Origin: Nageia nagi
Taxonomy: Eukaryota; Pinophyta
Assembly: GCA_050084985.1 (NCBI GenBank)
Contig: JBITNC010000001.1
Coordinates: 206,212,001-206,276,000, forward strand
Direction of reading: 5' to 3'
Length of the DNA: 64,000 nucleotides
In this document: piece by piece, positions 12,200 through 24,591 of the stretch
How positions within the stretch are numbered: the first letter of the stretch is position 1
Layout: each line of letters begins with the position of its first letter
The notes under the pieces: model-generated
Databases searched by the model: none
What the model was told of the DNA's origin: nothing
Seen by the model: only the letters and a program-made list of their open reading frames with translations
Translations under genes and position numbers: made by a program

Positions 12200-12800
12200 T
12201 CATTTCTACATCTACAACACATAGAGAAGGTCTTATATGCTTTGTTTAAAAAGGAAACTATCCCTACAAATATGTTAGCCACCATGTTTTCTAATAAACA
12301 TAAAGTTATACAAGAATGTGATGTTATTTTCTTTTATAAATCTAAAAAACTCAATAAGGAAATACTTGATGAATGTTTAGCTCTATATATTACACCTTTG
12401 ATTGATGGATGGGAAATTAAAAGGATAATGGTAGATAATGGATTAGCTATAAATATATGTTCCCATTGATTTTTGATTCAATTGTAATCAAACAATATAG
12501 AGATTCATCCATTAGAAGAAGCTAAATTCAGAATTAGAGATTATGATAGTTCATCCAAAAAAATAGTGGGGAAATAGTGGGGATAGCAACAATCATGATT
12601 AATACAAGAGTAAAGATAGTAATAACTAAATCACAAGTGGTGGATTAAAAATTATCTTATAATATACTTTTAGGTAGGCCTTGGATTCATGATATGGATG
12701 TAGTCCCTTATACTTTGAATGGAAGGTTGAAATTTAAATTTTAGGGTCAAGTACATATAGTACTTGGAGATCCTAAGCCTTATGCACTATGTAATGTAGA
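12200..12800 (+). pseudogene. Element A aspartic protease (degenerate)
   Basis: Contains IDGWEIKRIMVDNGLAINIC (12400-12461), matching the protease active-site loop with the catalytic Asp kept but the DSG motif changed to DNG. About 200 bp later comes GLGFMIWM/RPWIHDMDVVPYTL (about 12680), the conserved GRPWIHxM motif of plant gypsy proteases. Stops and a frame change break it. Confidence 0.7.
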
Positions 12801-13875
12801 AGATTTTGATGATCTTAAAATGATAACCCTAAGGTATGAAATTTATCCCTTAGAATCCAATAAACTAGGGGAAAATATAAAAAAATATGTTTAGATTATG
12901 GAAATAGGAATGGGTTCATACAAAATTGAAGCTATGGACTTGCTTGCATCCATTAATGACTTAGGATGATCCAAAATTATTTCTATTGAAGGATGTCAAT
13001 GACATATAATCATGCCTAAAAGACACTAGTAGTGTGGAAATGATGAAAAATGGAGAAAGTTCTTATTCTAATACATCAATCACCCCTACACAAACTTCTC
13101 CAATGTAGGTACCATCATCTTCTAAAATGGGTAAACTCTTTCCATCTCATTTTGTTCACAAATAAATGGTACAAAATTACAAATACAAAAGGGAAGGTTT
13201 AGGAAGGAATAAACAAGGAATGCCTACTTTTTTTGAAAACTCTAAATCTTAAATAACAAAAATAGGAATGGGTAGTGATGGAAGTGCAAAAACAAAGATG
13301 GATACCAATCAAATTTGTTACAGAATGCAATTGAATTGAGTTTTCTAATGATATTGATGAATATCTATGGGTTTATGATACTCTCCACTTAAATTTGATT
13401 GCTTTAATACTAATGATGATATTCTTGACTACTTGGGGGCACATTCATAGTTTCCAAAATCTAAAAAGAAAAGATTTTCAAGTTATATCCTTAATGAATA
13501 TGCATATTTTGGTCAAGAGATGAAATTTAATGAATTTTTATAGGTTCAACCCATAAATGGTGATGATACTAATATAAAAGGATTAGAATAATTACCTTCT
13601 CTTTTACACATAAAGATGATCTTATGTTTCCTACTAAAGAATTAGTAAATATCAATATTGGGACAATGGATGAACAAAGAATGATGCAAATTGGTGTAGC
13701 CCTTACACTTTAACATCAAGACAGGTACGAAAATAATTTTATCAAACATCATAAAATTTTTGCTTGATCTTATGGTGATATGCCTAGTTTGTATCCTTCA
13801 TTTGTTATGCATAATTTGCCATTGGAAAAGGATGGTAAACCAATAAAGCAAAAGCCATGAAAAATGCATCCTTAA
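12801..13875 (+). pseudogene. Element A protease-RT linker (heavily degraded)
   Basis: No long frame survives, but pieces such as MGTMDEQRMMQIG (13660-13700) and the pre-RT text with the KxKPxxMHP region (about 13840-13870) identify it as the linker preceding RT. Many stops and at least two frame changes. Confidence 0.5.
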
Positions 13876-13881
13876 AAAGTT

Positions 13882-15120
13882 TTGTTAGTCAAGAAAGAGA
13901 TTGAAAAATATTTGAATGCTAGATTTATTAGACCTATTGATTATTTTGATTGGCTAGCTAACATAGTTCCTGTTACAAAACCCATTAGGGAAATAAGGGT
14001 GTGTACTAATTTTAGAGATATCAATAATGCATGTCCTAAAGATGACTTTCCCTTGCCTAATATTTATATGATTATGGATAGTATAGTTGGTCATGACACA
14101 TTATATTTCATGGATGGAATTTTTGGTTATAACCAAATATTGATTAATCCTACTGACCAACATAAAACTTCTTTTACTACCCCATGGAGAAATTTTTATT
14201 GGAAGGTTATGACTTTTGGATTAAAAAATGTAGGAGTTACATATCAAAATGCCATGGTTACCATGTTCTATGGACATATTTATAATACAATTGAGGTATA
14301 TGTTGATGACATCTTGGTTAAGTAAAAGCAAGGCCAAGATCATTTGGAAGCACTTGAAGAGATCTTCAATATTTTGAAAAGGTACAAACTTATACTCAAA
14401 CCTCAAAAGTGTGCATTTGGTGTTACTTAAAGAAAATTGTTAGGATTTATGGTCTCTAAAAGAGGAATAGAGGTATATCTTAAGAAAGTGAAAGCAATAA
14501 TTAGCATGCCTTCACCAAGAAGTTTGAAACAATTGAGGAGTCTTCAAGGAAAAATAAATTTACTTAGAAGGTTTATTTCACAACATGGGGATAAATGTAG
14601 ATAATTTACTCATCTATTAAATAAGGATGTCAAGTTTGTATGGGGTGATAAATGTTAAAAATATTTTGAGGACATTAAACAATACTTGCTAAACCCACCA
14701 ATTTTAGTTCCCATGGATTTCACCAAATCTACCTTTTTGTACATTTCAACCACATTATATGCACTAGGGGCAATGCTTTGTCAAAAAGATACAAAAAGTA
14801 AAGAGAGGGTTATATATTATCTTAATAAGACATTGATAGATTATAAAACTACATATACTCCAATGGAAAAGCTTTGCTATAGTATTGTATTTACTACTAA
14901 AAAATTAAGGCATTATTTATTATATTATACTACATTTATTGTTAGTCCTATTATACCATTGAAATATCTTATGGCTAAGCAATATTTATTAGCAAGAGTA
15001 GCAAAATGGTTTATGTTATTGCAATAATTTGATATTAATGTGGTAAAACAAATGTTTGTTAAAGGATAGGCTATTGCAAATTTGATAGCTAAATTTTCTA
15101 ATAATGGAGAATCAATGTTG
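13882..15120 (+). pseudogene. Element A reverse transcriptase and RNase H (degenerate)
   Basis: One frame runs from 13882 to about 15120. RT motifs: NIVPVTKPIREIRVCTNFRD (13960-14020), DDFPLPNIYMIMDS, FMDGIFGYNQI (14110), MTFGLKNVGVTYQNAM (14210) and catalytic VYVDDILVK (14300-14325). Connection: LLGFMVSKRGIEV (14440). RNase H: TLYALGAMLCQKD (14755) and YTPMEKLCYSIVFTTKKLRH (14855-14915). A stop directly follows DDILVK, and others are near 14430, 14603 and 14657. Domain order and spelling match plant Tat-type gypsy elements. Confidence 0.9.
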
Positions 15121-15229
15121 GATGAAGAATTTCTAGATGAATATCAAGAGGATACATGACACCAATGGTATGAAGGTCTACTAGAGGGACACTAATAGTG
15201 TGAATTTGATGAAATATACATACTTTATG

Positions 15230-15980
15230 AACACATGTGCCTTACAAAATATAAGCCTACTATTTGGGTGCTATACTTTGATGGTTCTAGATGTTCCTAT
15301 GGAGTAGGGGCAAGTATTCTCTTAGTCTCTCCTATAAATGAGGTAATCCCTATAGCCTACAAGCTTGGATTTGAGTGTACAAATAATATGGCTAATTATG
15401 AGGCATTGATATTGGGATTAAAAGCTATTTTCATGCTAAAAATTAAGTCCAATGAGATATATGGGGATCATAACTTGTCATCAACCAAGTACAAGATATT
15501 TTTGATATAAAAGATGAAAAGTTGAAGCCCTATAAGTTGATGGTTTATGATTTATTGAATTAGTTTGATAGATATACAATTTAGAATATCCCAAGGATTA
15601 ATATTAATTATGTATATGCCATGTAAATTGTAGCTTCTCTTGGGGTAATTGAATTTGAAGATGAAGAAACTATCTTGATAATATGTAAGTTGAGTTCTTC
15701 TCATATTGAGGATACGCATGAAATTCATACTTATTTGATTACAAAAGAGAATGATTTTCAAAATTAGTATTTTGACATTTATAATTAATTGAAGTATCAA
15801 ATAGTTCATGATAGTTTTGATCATAATGAAAGGTTGATATTGAAAAGAATAACTATAATGTATGTCCTAATTGGTGATGTTTTATATTTAAGGTAATTTG
15901 ATGGTGCTTTGTTACGTTGTTTAACTCAACATGAGATAGCTATAGCACTAGAACAAGCTCATGATGATTTGTGTTGTGTA
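15230..15980 (+). pseudogene. Element A second (Tat-type) RNase H domain
   Basis: WVLYFDGSRCSYGVGASILL (about 15262) supplies the first Asp, and NMANYEALILGLKAIFMLKI (15388-15447) supplies Glu. A +1/-1 frame change then follows, since the GDSxLVINQVQDIF-type continuation is read in another frame from about 15465. Placing this domain between RT-RNase H and integrase is diagnostic of the Tat clade. Confidence 0.8.
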
Positions 15981-17030
15981 CATTTTGATTCAAAAGCCTT
16001 ATAACCTAAAATTTTGATAATTGGTTATTATTAGCCCATTATGGAAGAAGATTGCAAGACTCATGTGAAAACTTATTTATAATTCCAAAAACATGCTAAT
16101 TTAGAAAAGAAACCTACCCAAGAGTTGCACTCCATTATTTCACCATAGCCATTTGATATGTGGGGTATTGATTTGATTGGAATCATTAATCCTCATTCAA
16201 GGGATGTGAATAAATTTGTTATCATAGCTACAAAATTTACTACTAAATGGGTAGAGGCTATTCCTATGAAATTAGTTACTCAAGACAAGATTATTGCTTT
16301 CATTGTTGAGAATATTATTACCCAATTTGGTGTACCAAAAAAATTTCTTACTGATAATGGAACAAATTTCAAAGAAAAAGAGATAAAATCCTTTTGTAAT
16401 AAATTTTTAACCAATCCTTTTCTTCAATCTATTATCCTCAAGGAAATGGTCAAGTTTAAGATACCGATAAAATCGTTAAAATTATTCTTTCTAAAACTTG
16501 GAATAAGTTTAAGAAGGATTGGCATGAATAAATTCCATATGAATTATGGGAATATAATACCAATGTTAGGACAACCATTATGGAAACATATTTCTCATTA
16601 GTGTATGGGGATGAAGCTATTATACCATTGGAATTAGAAATCCCGTTACTAAGGATCTCATTGTAAGGAAAAAAAATTGATGAAGCAAGAAAAGCAAGGC
16701 TATAGTAGTTAGACTTATTGGATGAAAAATGAATCGAGGCCATTGAACATCAAAAGGTATATCATGCCAAACTCAAGAGAGAATTTGGTCAAAAGATAAA
16801 ATCCAAAGAGTTTAATGTGGGAGATCTAGTGTTGATATAAATTATCAACAAAATAATAGCAAATGATGAGTTAAAAGGCAACTTTGAACCCAATTGGCTA
16901 GGGCCATATGTTGTTGTAGAAGTAATAGGATCAAGGACATACAAGTTATCATCTATGGATGGTAAATAATAACATAAAACCTTCAATGTCATCCATCTCA
17001 AATAGTTCTATGCATGAGCATAGTCTCTTC
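15981..17030 (+). pseudogene. Element A integrase (degenerate)
   Basis: The zinc-binding region near 15950-16100 is damaged. The core has WGIDLIGIINPH (first Asp, 16160), TKWVEAIPMKLV (16235) and QFGVPKKFLTDNGTNF (second Asp, 16322-16366). A frame change follows at about 16390, after which the YYPQGNGQ region is read and the expected catalytic Glu is replaced by a TAA codon. The C-terminal FEPNWLGPYVVV motif (about 16890) and VIHLK (16990) end the polyprotein. Confidence 0.85.
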
Positions 17031-17216
17031 ATACCTTACAGAATGTTAAATATTTAGAGAAAGGTACATATATTATATTTTTCATTTTCAATTTTTCAAA
17101 AGAGTTTTGTACATGCATAGATAATGACATATATTACTATCTATATGGCTAGTGATGTGCAAAAAAAATAATAAAATAAGAGAAAAATATAAAAAATGAT
17201 GATAGTATAATGTTTA

Positions 17217-17580
17217 TGAGCTATGGACATAAAATGCAAAGTTGTTGATGGCCAATGATATGGCTAGTGAGAGTTCATTCACTTAAAAGTTAAACTGATG
17301 ATGTAGCCACAAGCAAGATGTTTACATTGGCTCATCTCTAATGGATTATGAAAATTATTATGTATCCACATGAATTTTAATTTGAACCATACAAAGCATA
17401 ATTTCCTCAAGTCATAGACATAAAATGTATGACCACTGATGGCTAATGATATGACTAGTGAGAGTTTACTCACTTAAAAGATAAATTAATGATACAAATA
17501 TAAGTAGATTATTAACATTAGCTCACCTCTAATGGATGATAAAAATCACTATGCATCCATCATGTTTGTATGTAGGGTAT
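17217..17580 (+). repeat. ~191-bp direct tandem duplication (2 copies)
   Basis: GATGG(C/T)CAATGATATG(G/A)CTAGTGAG starts at 17247 and again at 17438. The match continues through CTCA(T/C)CTCTAATGGAT. Copies differ mainly by transitions. A weaker third start (TCAAGTCATGAACATAA) appears near 17757. Confidence 0.7.
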
Positions 17581-17629
17581 GACTAACACCTTTTTGTAGG
17601 AATTTACACCATGAAGTATAGGAAAAAGT

Positions 17630-17668
17630 ATAATATATATACATATATACATATATATATATATACAC
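17630..17668. repeat. (TA)n/(TATACA) microsatellite
   Basis: Alternating TA with occasional C. Confidence 0.85.
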
Positions 17669-17948
17669 TATTTGTAGCATGTTAACTATTTCTACACCAT
17701 ACATAATGTGTGTATCATTAAAAATTTGACTGACCAAATGAAAATTTCCTCTATTTCAAGTCATGAACATAAGTACAACAACTTTTTGAGTATCAAACAT
17801 AAGGAAATGGCTAGATTCATGGTTAAACAATGCAAGGGAAAAAGAGAAATTTTTCATTTCAAAGAATGGATGTGGGACCATAAGACTACCTAATAGCAAA
17901 GTTCCTTCTAGAATAAAGACATCATAGTACCTAGAGAGACATAGTTAT

Positions 17949-19049
17949 TGTAATGTCTCCAAATTTGTAAAATGTCCACTTTCTCACCTCTTGGAGTGTG
18001 ACATTCATGGCAAAGGAGGAGAAACCAAAAATAAATTAATTTAGGAGTATTTTATTAATATTTTGCATTTATTTCTATAACCAAGGCTAAAGAGACCCTT
18101 GAGGCACTCACCCTTGGATTTTATTTAATTAATTTGGCTCAATTATTTGTAATTAATGCAATATGAGTCTCTCATAATGGGATGTTGCATTTATGAGCCA
18201 TTGATCTTGTAATTTGGCATCTCTAGGAAACCATGGTGGGACATTGGGCTTCCTGGGTCCTAGATGATTTAATTTGTCATCCTAAGACACCAAAAGAGGG
18301 ATGTTGCACTTTAGGTGATTCCAAGGTATGAGAGATATTGTTTTAAAAGGAGATGGGATGCATCATTTGGGAGCATGCTTGAAGATCATTAGAGTTTATC
18401 TCTTTCTAGGGGTTAACAACTAGTGGAGTTATAGCTTTCTAGCTAGCTTAGTGGGAGAGCTCAAGCCAGTGTGGAGGAGTTCATACCTAAGCTAGGATAG
18501 GAGCTTGAGCTAGTGAGGTGGAGTTGCTAGAGTAGCTCAAGCCAATGAGGTGGAGTTATTGGAATAGTTCGAGCCAATGTGGTGAAACTATTCCATCCCT
18601 GATCTAGATCCAACCAATGGGGTAGATCCAGATTTAGCTAGTGTAGCCATATTCTAGATCCAGATCTAACCTACCAAATTAGTGTGAGGAGGCACATCCT
18701 ATATCTAAACCAGCCAAATCAATGTGAGGAGGCTTGTCTAGCATTAGGGAGAAGAGGTTGAAGAACTTGCAAGGCCAGATCATCCAAATCTACTTTGTGA
18801 GGGCAAACATCCCCCTTGAGTATTTGGGTATTTTTCCTTGAGTATTGTACTTTTACATTTGGGATGTCCTAGCTCTTGAAGAATAAAATTCATTTCTATC
18901 TCTATTTCTTGTTCAATTTACAAATCTAATTTGAATTGAGCTAGTTAGAAAAATATAAAAATATATATAAATTCTTAAGTAGTGATATTTCAACTTTGGA
19001 ATATTACACTTTAACAAAATTGCATTTTGTAAGTTTTGAGGATATTACA
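17949..19049. mobile_element. Solo LTR (1.1 kb) inside the 3' region of element A
   Basis: Begins TGTAATGTCTCC and ends GAGGATATTACA, so the termini form a 6-bp inverted repeat (TGTAAT/ATTACA) with TG...CA ends. Flanks are a perfect 5-bp duplication, GTTAT (17944-17948 and 19050-19054). There is no coding content. AATAAAATTCATT near 18880 looks like a polyadenylation region. Size, ends and duplication fit a solo LTR left by LTR-LTR recombination. A non-autonomous element is the alternative. Near 18430-18600 it contains diverged ~32-bp repeats of the type AGCTCAAGCCAATGAGGTGG. Confidence 0.85.
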
Positions 19050-19242
19050 GTTATTCAACTTTTTCCTTGGTTGCACACTCAAGGATCTTTCTTGAGGCAT
19101 CTAAGCCAAAGGGGGTAGCAAAGAACCCTCATGATCATAGTTAGCATCAACTAATAGTGCAACAAAGAGTTCAAAGTTCTCAAAATATTTCTTCTAAATT
19201 TCTTCTTTGGAAATGTAATTTCATGGCTTCCATCATAATTCC

Positions 19243-19256
19243 AAATAGGGGAAAAA
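19243..19256 (+). other. Polypurine tract of element A
   Basis: AAATAGGGGAAAAA directly abuts the TGTA start of the 3' LTR, as expected for plus-strand priming. Confidence 0.8.
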
Positions 19257-19892
19257 TGTATACATCTAAAAATGAATTATTATTATTTAATTAATTCATT
19301 TTATAGCATCAAGGAAATTCATTGTAAAAAGAGATTAAAATAATACCCAAGGTAATGTAATAAATGTAATGGACCATTGTACAATGTAAGAAGGGATCAA
19401 ATACTTAAAAAGACTCCTCTAATGATGTAATGTGCAATTATCCTAAAGAATCTAAGAAGATAATGATATTGGTATATAAAGAAACCAAAGGTAGCACACA
19501 AAGGGAATCATGCAAGGGCATAAAAGATCCTAGAGAGACTTCATCGAATGAAATATCACTCTATCCTACAAAAAATGGTATTTTGTAACACCACCTTTGC
19601 ATAAATCTATTAAACCCTTTATTTTGCTCTTACATGCTTTATTTTCATTCATAATTCTAATTATTCCATGGAGCTAGCAATGTAGTGCTTATGGGCCACT
19701 GACAATGTGTGTATGGATGAATGCATGTTCATATTTTGTGAGTGGATTCTTTGCATGATGGTTATGTAATTTTGATGAAGGTACATTGATTATTATTGTT
19801 CATTGTTTCCATATTTTTTATATATGCTTCAATAAATTTTGTAGACAAATAGTGTGCCAATTTTATTATTTATGCATTATTTATGGTCTACA
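19257..19892 (+). repeat. 3' LTR of element A
   Basis: Starts TGTATACATCTAAAAATGAA, ends ATGGTCTACA, and is followed by AGTAG (target duplication). TATA box at 19473-19480. Confidence 0.92.
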
Positions 19893-19897
19893 AGTAG

Positions 19898-20270
19898 GAT
19901 TGACAAAGATCAATCACCTCATATAGGGTCTCCAATTTTTCCTTGCTTACCCAATGTGACATGAGGAAGGGGAAACCAAGATCAAAAGGGGGCAAACAAC
20001 ATACCATACTCAGCATATCAATCAAAATTGGGAAGTCTACTTTATTATGTAATTTCAATGCTTTTGATTTCATATTTTAAAGAGGGGGAAAATGTAGACA
20101 CCTAAAAATGATTTATTATTTATTTAATAAATCATATTTAGAGTTCTTAAATAATGTAATGCAATATTACATATGTCAATATATCTAGGATTATTCTTAC
20201 AATAATATCATAGATGAAATGATTAGTAAGGAAGCCCATCATAATATATTTAATAAATCATTAGCCCACA
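19898..20270 (+). mobile_element. 3' end and truncated LTR of a related gypsy element
   Basis: AAAGAGGGGGAAAA (polypurine tract, about 20081-20094) is followed at 20095 by TGTAGACACCTAAAAATG, the same LTR start as element C. The preceding 200 bp resembles the 3' untranslated region of element A (CCTTG...CCAAG...AAAGGGGG pattern). The LTR breaks off after about 165-175 bp. This element was the target of element A. Confidence 0.65.
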
Positions 20271-20271
20271 T

Positions 20272-20760
20272 AAATTGAATAACAATCCTTATACCTTTTT
20301 CCCTAATAATCCTAGAAAGGATCAATCTAAACCTGAAACCAAGATGATAGTGAGAGTCATCCATGATGATATAGAAGTTTGGAAACCTAGGAGGTTACTG
20401 AGTAATTATACTAAATTCCATGAGGATATTAGTAAAATTATTATATGTTTTAATCTCTATGAACCTAGTCCATTATCCATCAATAAAAGAGGCCCCTCAA
20501 ATTAAACCTCTGGGATATCAACCACACCTATTTTGTAACTTCCATAGGAGAGGCAATCATGCCATAAAAGAGTATTATCATTTGGAAAATATAATCTAGG
20601 ACTTGCATAATAAAGATAAATTTAAATTTTATCATGAAGTTTTAGATGAGGTATTACAACAACATAGGGCAAAATCAATACAAGATGGACCTATACATCT
20701 CCAAAATCAAAGGATAAAGATCTTCTACAATATAATGTGAGTATTCCTTAATCATAGCCA
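20272..20760 (+). pseudogene. Gag fragment of an unassigned gypsy element
   Basis: An open stretch 20275-20505 (MNNNPYTFFPNNPRKDQSKP at its start) is followed, after a frame change near 20490, by FCNFHRRGNHAIKEYYHLEN (about 20533). The latter is a zinc knuckle of the plant gypsy gag type whose last Cys has become Tyr. Only this piece of gag is present; no protease or RT follows. Confidence 0.6.
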
Positions 20761-21433
20761 TAATAACACATATAACAACCACTAGTTCTAGGTATAATTC
20801 TTAATTTTGATGGTATTTTTTATTATTTTGTAAATTATTTTCTTGTATTTTTATATTTTCATGGTTATTTTTTTTTATTTCTTAAAAATATAAAATGAAT
20901 CATTAAAACTCAATGTCTTTTCCTCTCTATATCCTAGTGATGAAGCTAGCTTTTGGTATCACTACTTTGTTCATAAATGGCTAAAATAAAAAAAACATTT
21001 GCTGAATTTTGTGATGTGTCCTTTAGTTGTAAAAAAGTTATTTATATCCACTAAAAATTCTAAAGAATACTTTACAAATTTGATGCGTGAAACCTAGGTA
21101 CAATTATTTCTACACCTTTATTTTTTTAGAGTTTAGGCCTTTTTTCTCAAAATTAGGTTAATCCCTTTAATTTCTTTCTTTTTGTGTAAACCTTTTCTCT
21201 CTTTACACCTAATTATCATTGCTAGTTTCTAGCACTCTCGCTTTTTTATAGTCATATCCAAAATGAGTATTTGTGTATTTGTAAATAATGAATATTTTAT
21301 CTTTGTCAAAAATGAGTTATATTTCCTTAAGTACTTATTCATCCCTCTAGTTTTATGTTTTTTAATTTAAAAACATTTATTTCATTTTAAAAATAAGTAG
21401 AAATGAATTAATCATAATACAATAAGGTAAAAT

Positions 21434-21484
<51 letters not shown>

Positions 21485-21949
21485 AAAATGTACATGGCAT
21501 GTTCCCTCCATGGGAAATCTATCCAATGGATGCATCATGGATGTGAGTCCTAGTCCTAGACCTTGATATACTCTTAGAGGTCAAGACTACTACTAATATT
21601 TATCCAAAATAAAATAATTGATTATCCTTCACTATAATCAAATCTTGGAGACTCTTAAGCTCTTATTAATGGATGACACATGGTAGAGACTATAGTATCT
21701 CTATTTGATCACATAGTATGCCTATCTTCTCATTTCAAGTGATCAATTGTTACTATAGGCTTGAAACCTATGCTTGCAATGCCTCTACTTGATCCTTTAA
21801 CCCTACATCAAAGTATATTTACTAAGTCAATTTACCTTTAAAATTTTGAAATAGATCAAATTTAATAGTTGGTATTTCATAAGTATACCTAGAGTATAAG
21901 TTGAGATAGTGGTAGCTCCTGATGTGAATGATATAAAGGGATTTACCAC
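20761..21949. other. Non-coding A+T-rich stretch
   Basis: No gene or RNA seen; a microsatellite lies at 21436-21481. Confidence 0.5.
21436..21481. repeat. (AT)n microsatellite
   Basis: About 22 uninterrupted AT dinucleotides. Confidence 0.97.
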
Positions 21950-21989
21950 TTGAGTAGGTGATGGTGGATTATCAATTTCCATGGGCTCC

Positions 21990-23230
21990 TAATTTGCCTA
22001 TAGCTTCTCCTCCTTTCCATCCTCCTCCTCCTCCTCTATCTCCTCATCATCATCAAGGCCTAATAAAATGGATCTCGCTATATCTCACCAATACCTATAA
22101 TCCTAAGTATGCTAATGGTGTGGGTTTGGTACTCTAGGGGTATGGTCCTTAGGCACCTAAAACACTATGGTTCATGTTGGCATATCTAGGACTCCAAGTG
22201 AAATAGTTTGATATCTATAATATCTAGCCATAGTCAACCAAACCCTTAGAATAGGAATGTACTATGTTAAACTAAACTAATAGAGAACTCTATCAGGATA
22301 ATAGCACTCTATCATCCATATGTATCCTTGTATATGATAAGAATTCATGCTCTATCATAGTTTCTCATTAGAATGCTTCCAAAATGGTAAGTTAAAATAG
22401 GGATCCCATATCAAATCCTCATTCACCAAGTCAAGTAATCTATGGCATTTCTCCACCCCTCATGTCATTCCTATCCTTTGGGTGGTATGCCATCAAAACC
22501 AATGGGGCATATCTACCTAGGTCACCATCAATAAATAGGTTTGAGATATTTCTCTCTATTCATATTCTCATGCCTATAGAATAAAGGAGTGTACCATAAA
22601 ATTGCATCCATTATTCATAGATACAACATTGTAAAGATCCTTATAGAGCATTACCAAAATCCATGGCACCCATGCATATCTCTCTCCATGAGGGTATATC
22701 CCTCACATAATATGGATAAATATGATGTGAAATCACTTATAGTTCTTATCACTACATATAATTCATGTTGATAAGAACCATAACATATAACCTAAATCTA
22801 CAAGCACTATCTATGTCCTTTGGTGGAATATACATGATGTCATGAAGGGGTTCTCACTTCTTCTACTACTTATAATCATAGACATCTATAAGCCAATGAT
22901 AGTGCTCCTCCATCTCTACAATCAAAAGAGTAGACCTCTAGATCAATGTACCCTTCATGGGTACCTATAAGATGCAATGGATATCAACAAGGATTATCAT
23001 AAATTCACTTATTAGTAAGTGGAATGTGTTAGTATCATCACAATAATGCTCTATCAAAAAAGTTAAAAAGTATTTATCACATGGGATATGGGTAATACCC
23101 TTCATGCAACCAAGGCTAGATGAATCTAATCATCCCCTCTCCTTATCCGTAAGGATAAAATCTATAGCCATATCAATGGCTTAACTCCATGGCTCATATA
23201 TTATGAGGTAGGCCTAATTTTGCATCCATA
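21990..23230 (-). pseudogene. Plant mobile domain remnant with acidic tail
   Basis: On the minus strand the stretch near 23057-22972 reads DTNTFHLLISEFMIILVDIH, matching the TFH(L/F)..GEMTITLEDIHRIL..P..G block of the plant mobile domain (PMD). Near 22300-22235 comes YYPDRVLYQFSLTQYIPIL, matching the Y.PDRV.RQFG..Q.IP block that ends the same domain. It is followed at 22075-22010 by an acidic tail (DDDEEIEEEEEDGKEE). Several stops and frame changes make it dead. The upstream gag fragment lies on the opposite strand, as in element C, where a PMD ORF is antisense to gag-pol. Its function as a protein is unknown to me beyond family membership. Confidence 0.68.
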
Positions 23231-24591
23231 CCAAACATAAAAACTTATCAATAATTGAGTAAAAATTGATACTAAAAAATTTAAAAATAATAGACTAATT
23301 AATTCAAATTTATGGATAAAAATGAAATAATTTGAGATAGATTTCTAAAATTTTAAGTATAAGAATGTTCTACAGTCCATACAAAACCTAAAATAATTTA
23401 TTTTTGATAAAATTTGATCCTTGTGATGATGTTAAGAACCCAATGATACCACCTGATTCAAGCATCCATTTTCAAAAAAATTTAAAACCCACTTTTCTTT
23501 TAACATATTTTATGGTAAAAATATGTTTATTTTCTATACATGCATGTTAGAAAATGTCCCTATATTTTTATCCTAATTTTTTCAATAATTTTCCAACATT
23601 AAGTAAAACATTACTAAAATAAAAAATTGATCCATAAAAAGTTTTCTAATTCATGCATAAAGAAGAAATATGAAGAAACTTTTGGTATTTGGTGCATCTC
23701 AGGTGAATAATGAACAAAAAGAGCCCTATGATCCTATTGAAAAGCAATCCCTTGAGCTATACTAGTAATGATCATACCTCAAAAGTCAATGGCTCCTCTA
23801 TGATCCTTCACCTACTAAAAATGATATATAGAATCTTGAGGGCCAAAGCTTAAGATGGAAAAATGCCAATGTGAAAATAAAATGAAGTTTCACCTATTAA
23901 TAAATTAAGAATAACCTCTTTTCTTAAAAATCTCCATTAACTATGTTTTTTATTCTAAAAATGATCCTATTTTTATTGTTAATTAGGTATGCATCCATTT
24001 TTAGTCTACTTTTCATCTTATTTAGGTCCCCTAAAGAACATGATGTCATTGGGATCCTAGTGATGTCATTGGGTTAAAAGGCCCCTTTTCTAAAAATGGT
24101 GTATCATTGAACTTGAAAACCATTTGCATGAAATAAAAATAGGCATATCAGTACATGGTTAAGCTTAATTTATAAAAAATTTCTCTTGGGGTAGGTTGGT
24201 AAAATTAAACAAGAAATTATCATCAAATTTTATAAATTTTGATTATTTTCCATGAAACACATAACATTTTCATTCAATAGTGTAGTACAAAAATATAGAA
24301 GTTATTACTTTCAAAAGAGTAATAGCTTATTCTAGCACTACTGCTATGTTCCTAGAGATACCATTGGCTTCACAGGGTAAAATATTATCTATTTCAACAT
24401 CTATGATCCATATATATAGTAAGATTGATAAAAATATGTCTCATTTCTTTAAATGTATTATGTTGTTATCATTATATGTTTATTTTCTTGATAACAAGTT
24501 CATTGTATTAAAACTCCATGGTAGCATGGTGGCTTAAGAATCTAAGTTTATAACTTAAAATTGATAATCTTTCTTCACATACTTGGTGGGT
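23231..24591. other. Non-coding stretch
   Basis: No credible coding, RNA or repeat structure was found. ORFs here have the composition of random A+T-rich DNA. Confidence 0.5.

Larger units (their letters stand above)
17031..17948 (+). other. 3' untranslated region of element A, first part
   Basis: No coding potential was seen. It holds a direct duplication of about 191 bp (17217-17580) and an alternating A/T stretch (17630-17665). Confidence 0.6.
1855..19892 (+). mobile_element. Ty3/gypsy (Tat-type) LTR retrotransposon A, with nested insertions
   Basis: Two direct repeats of about 636 bp begin with TGTA and end with GGTCTACA. They are flanked by a perfect 5-bp duplication, AGTAG at 1850-1854 and 19893-19897, so both ends of the insertion survive. 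A polypurine tract lies just before the 3' LTR. The plus-strand order is gag, protease, RT, RNase H, second RNase H-like domain and integrase, between about 10.99 and 17.03 kb. The second RNase H is a hallmark of the Tat clade. Element B (2623-10924) and a solo LTR (17949-19049) were inserted later; without them A would be about 8.6 kb. The LTRs are visibly more diverged than those of element C, so A is older. Confidence 0.93.
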
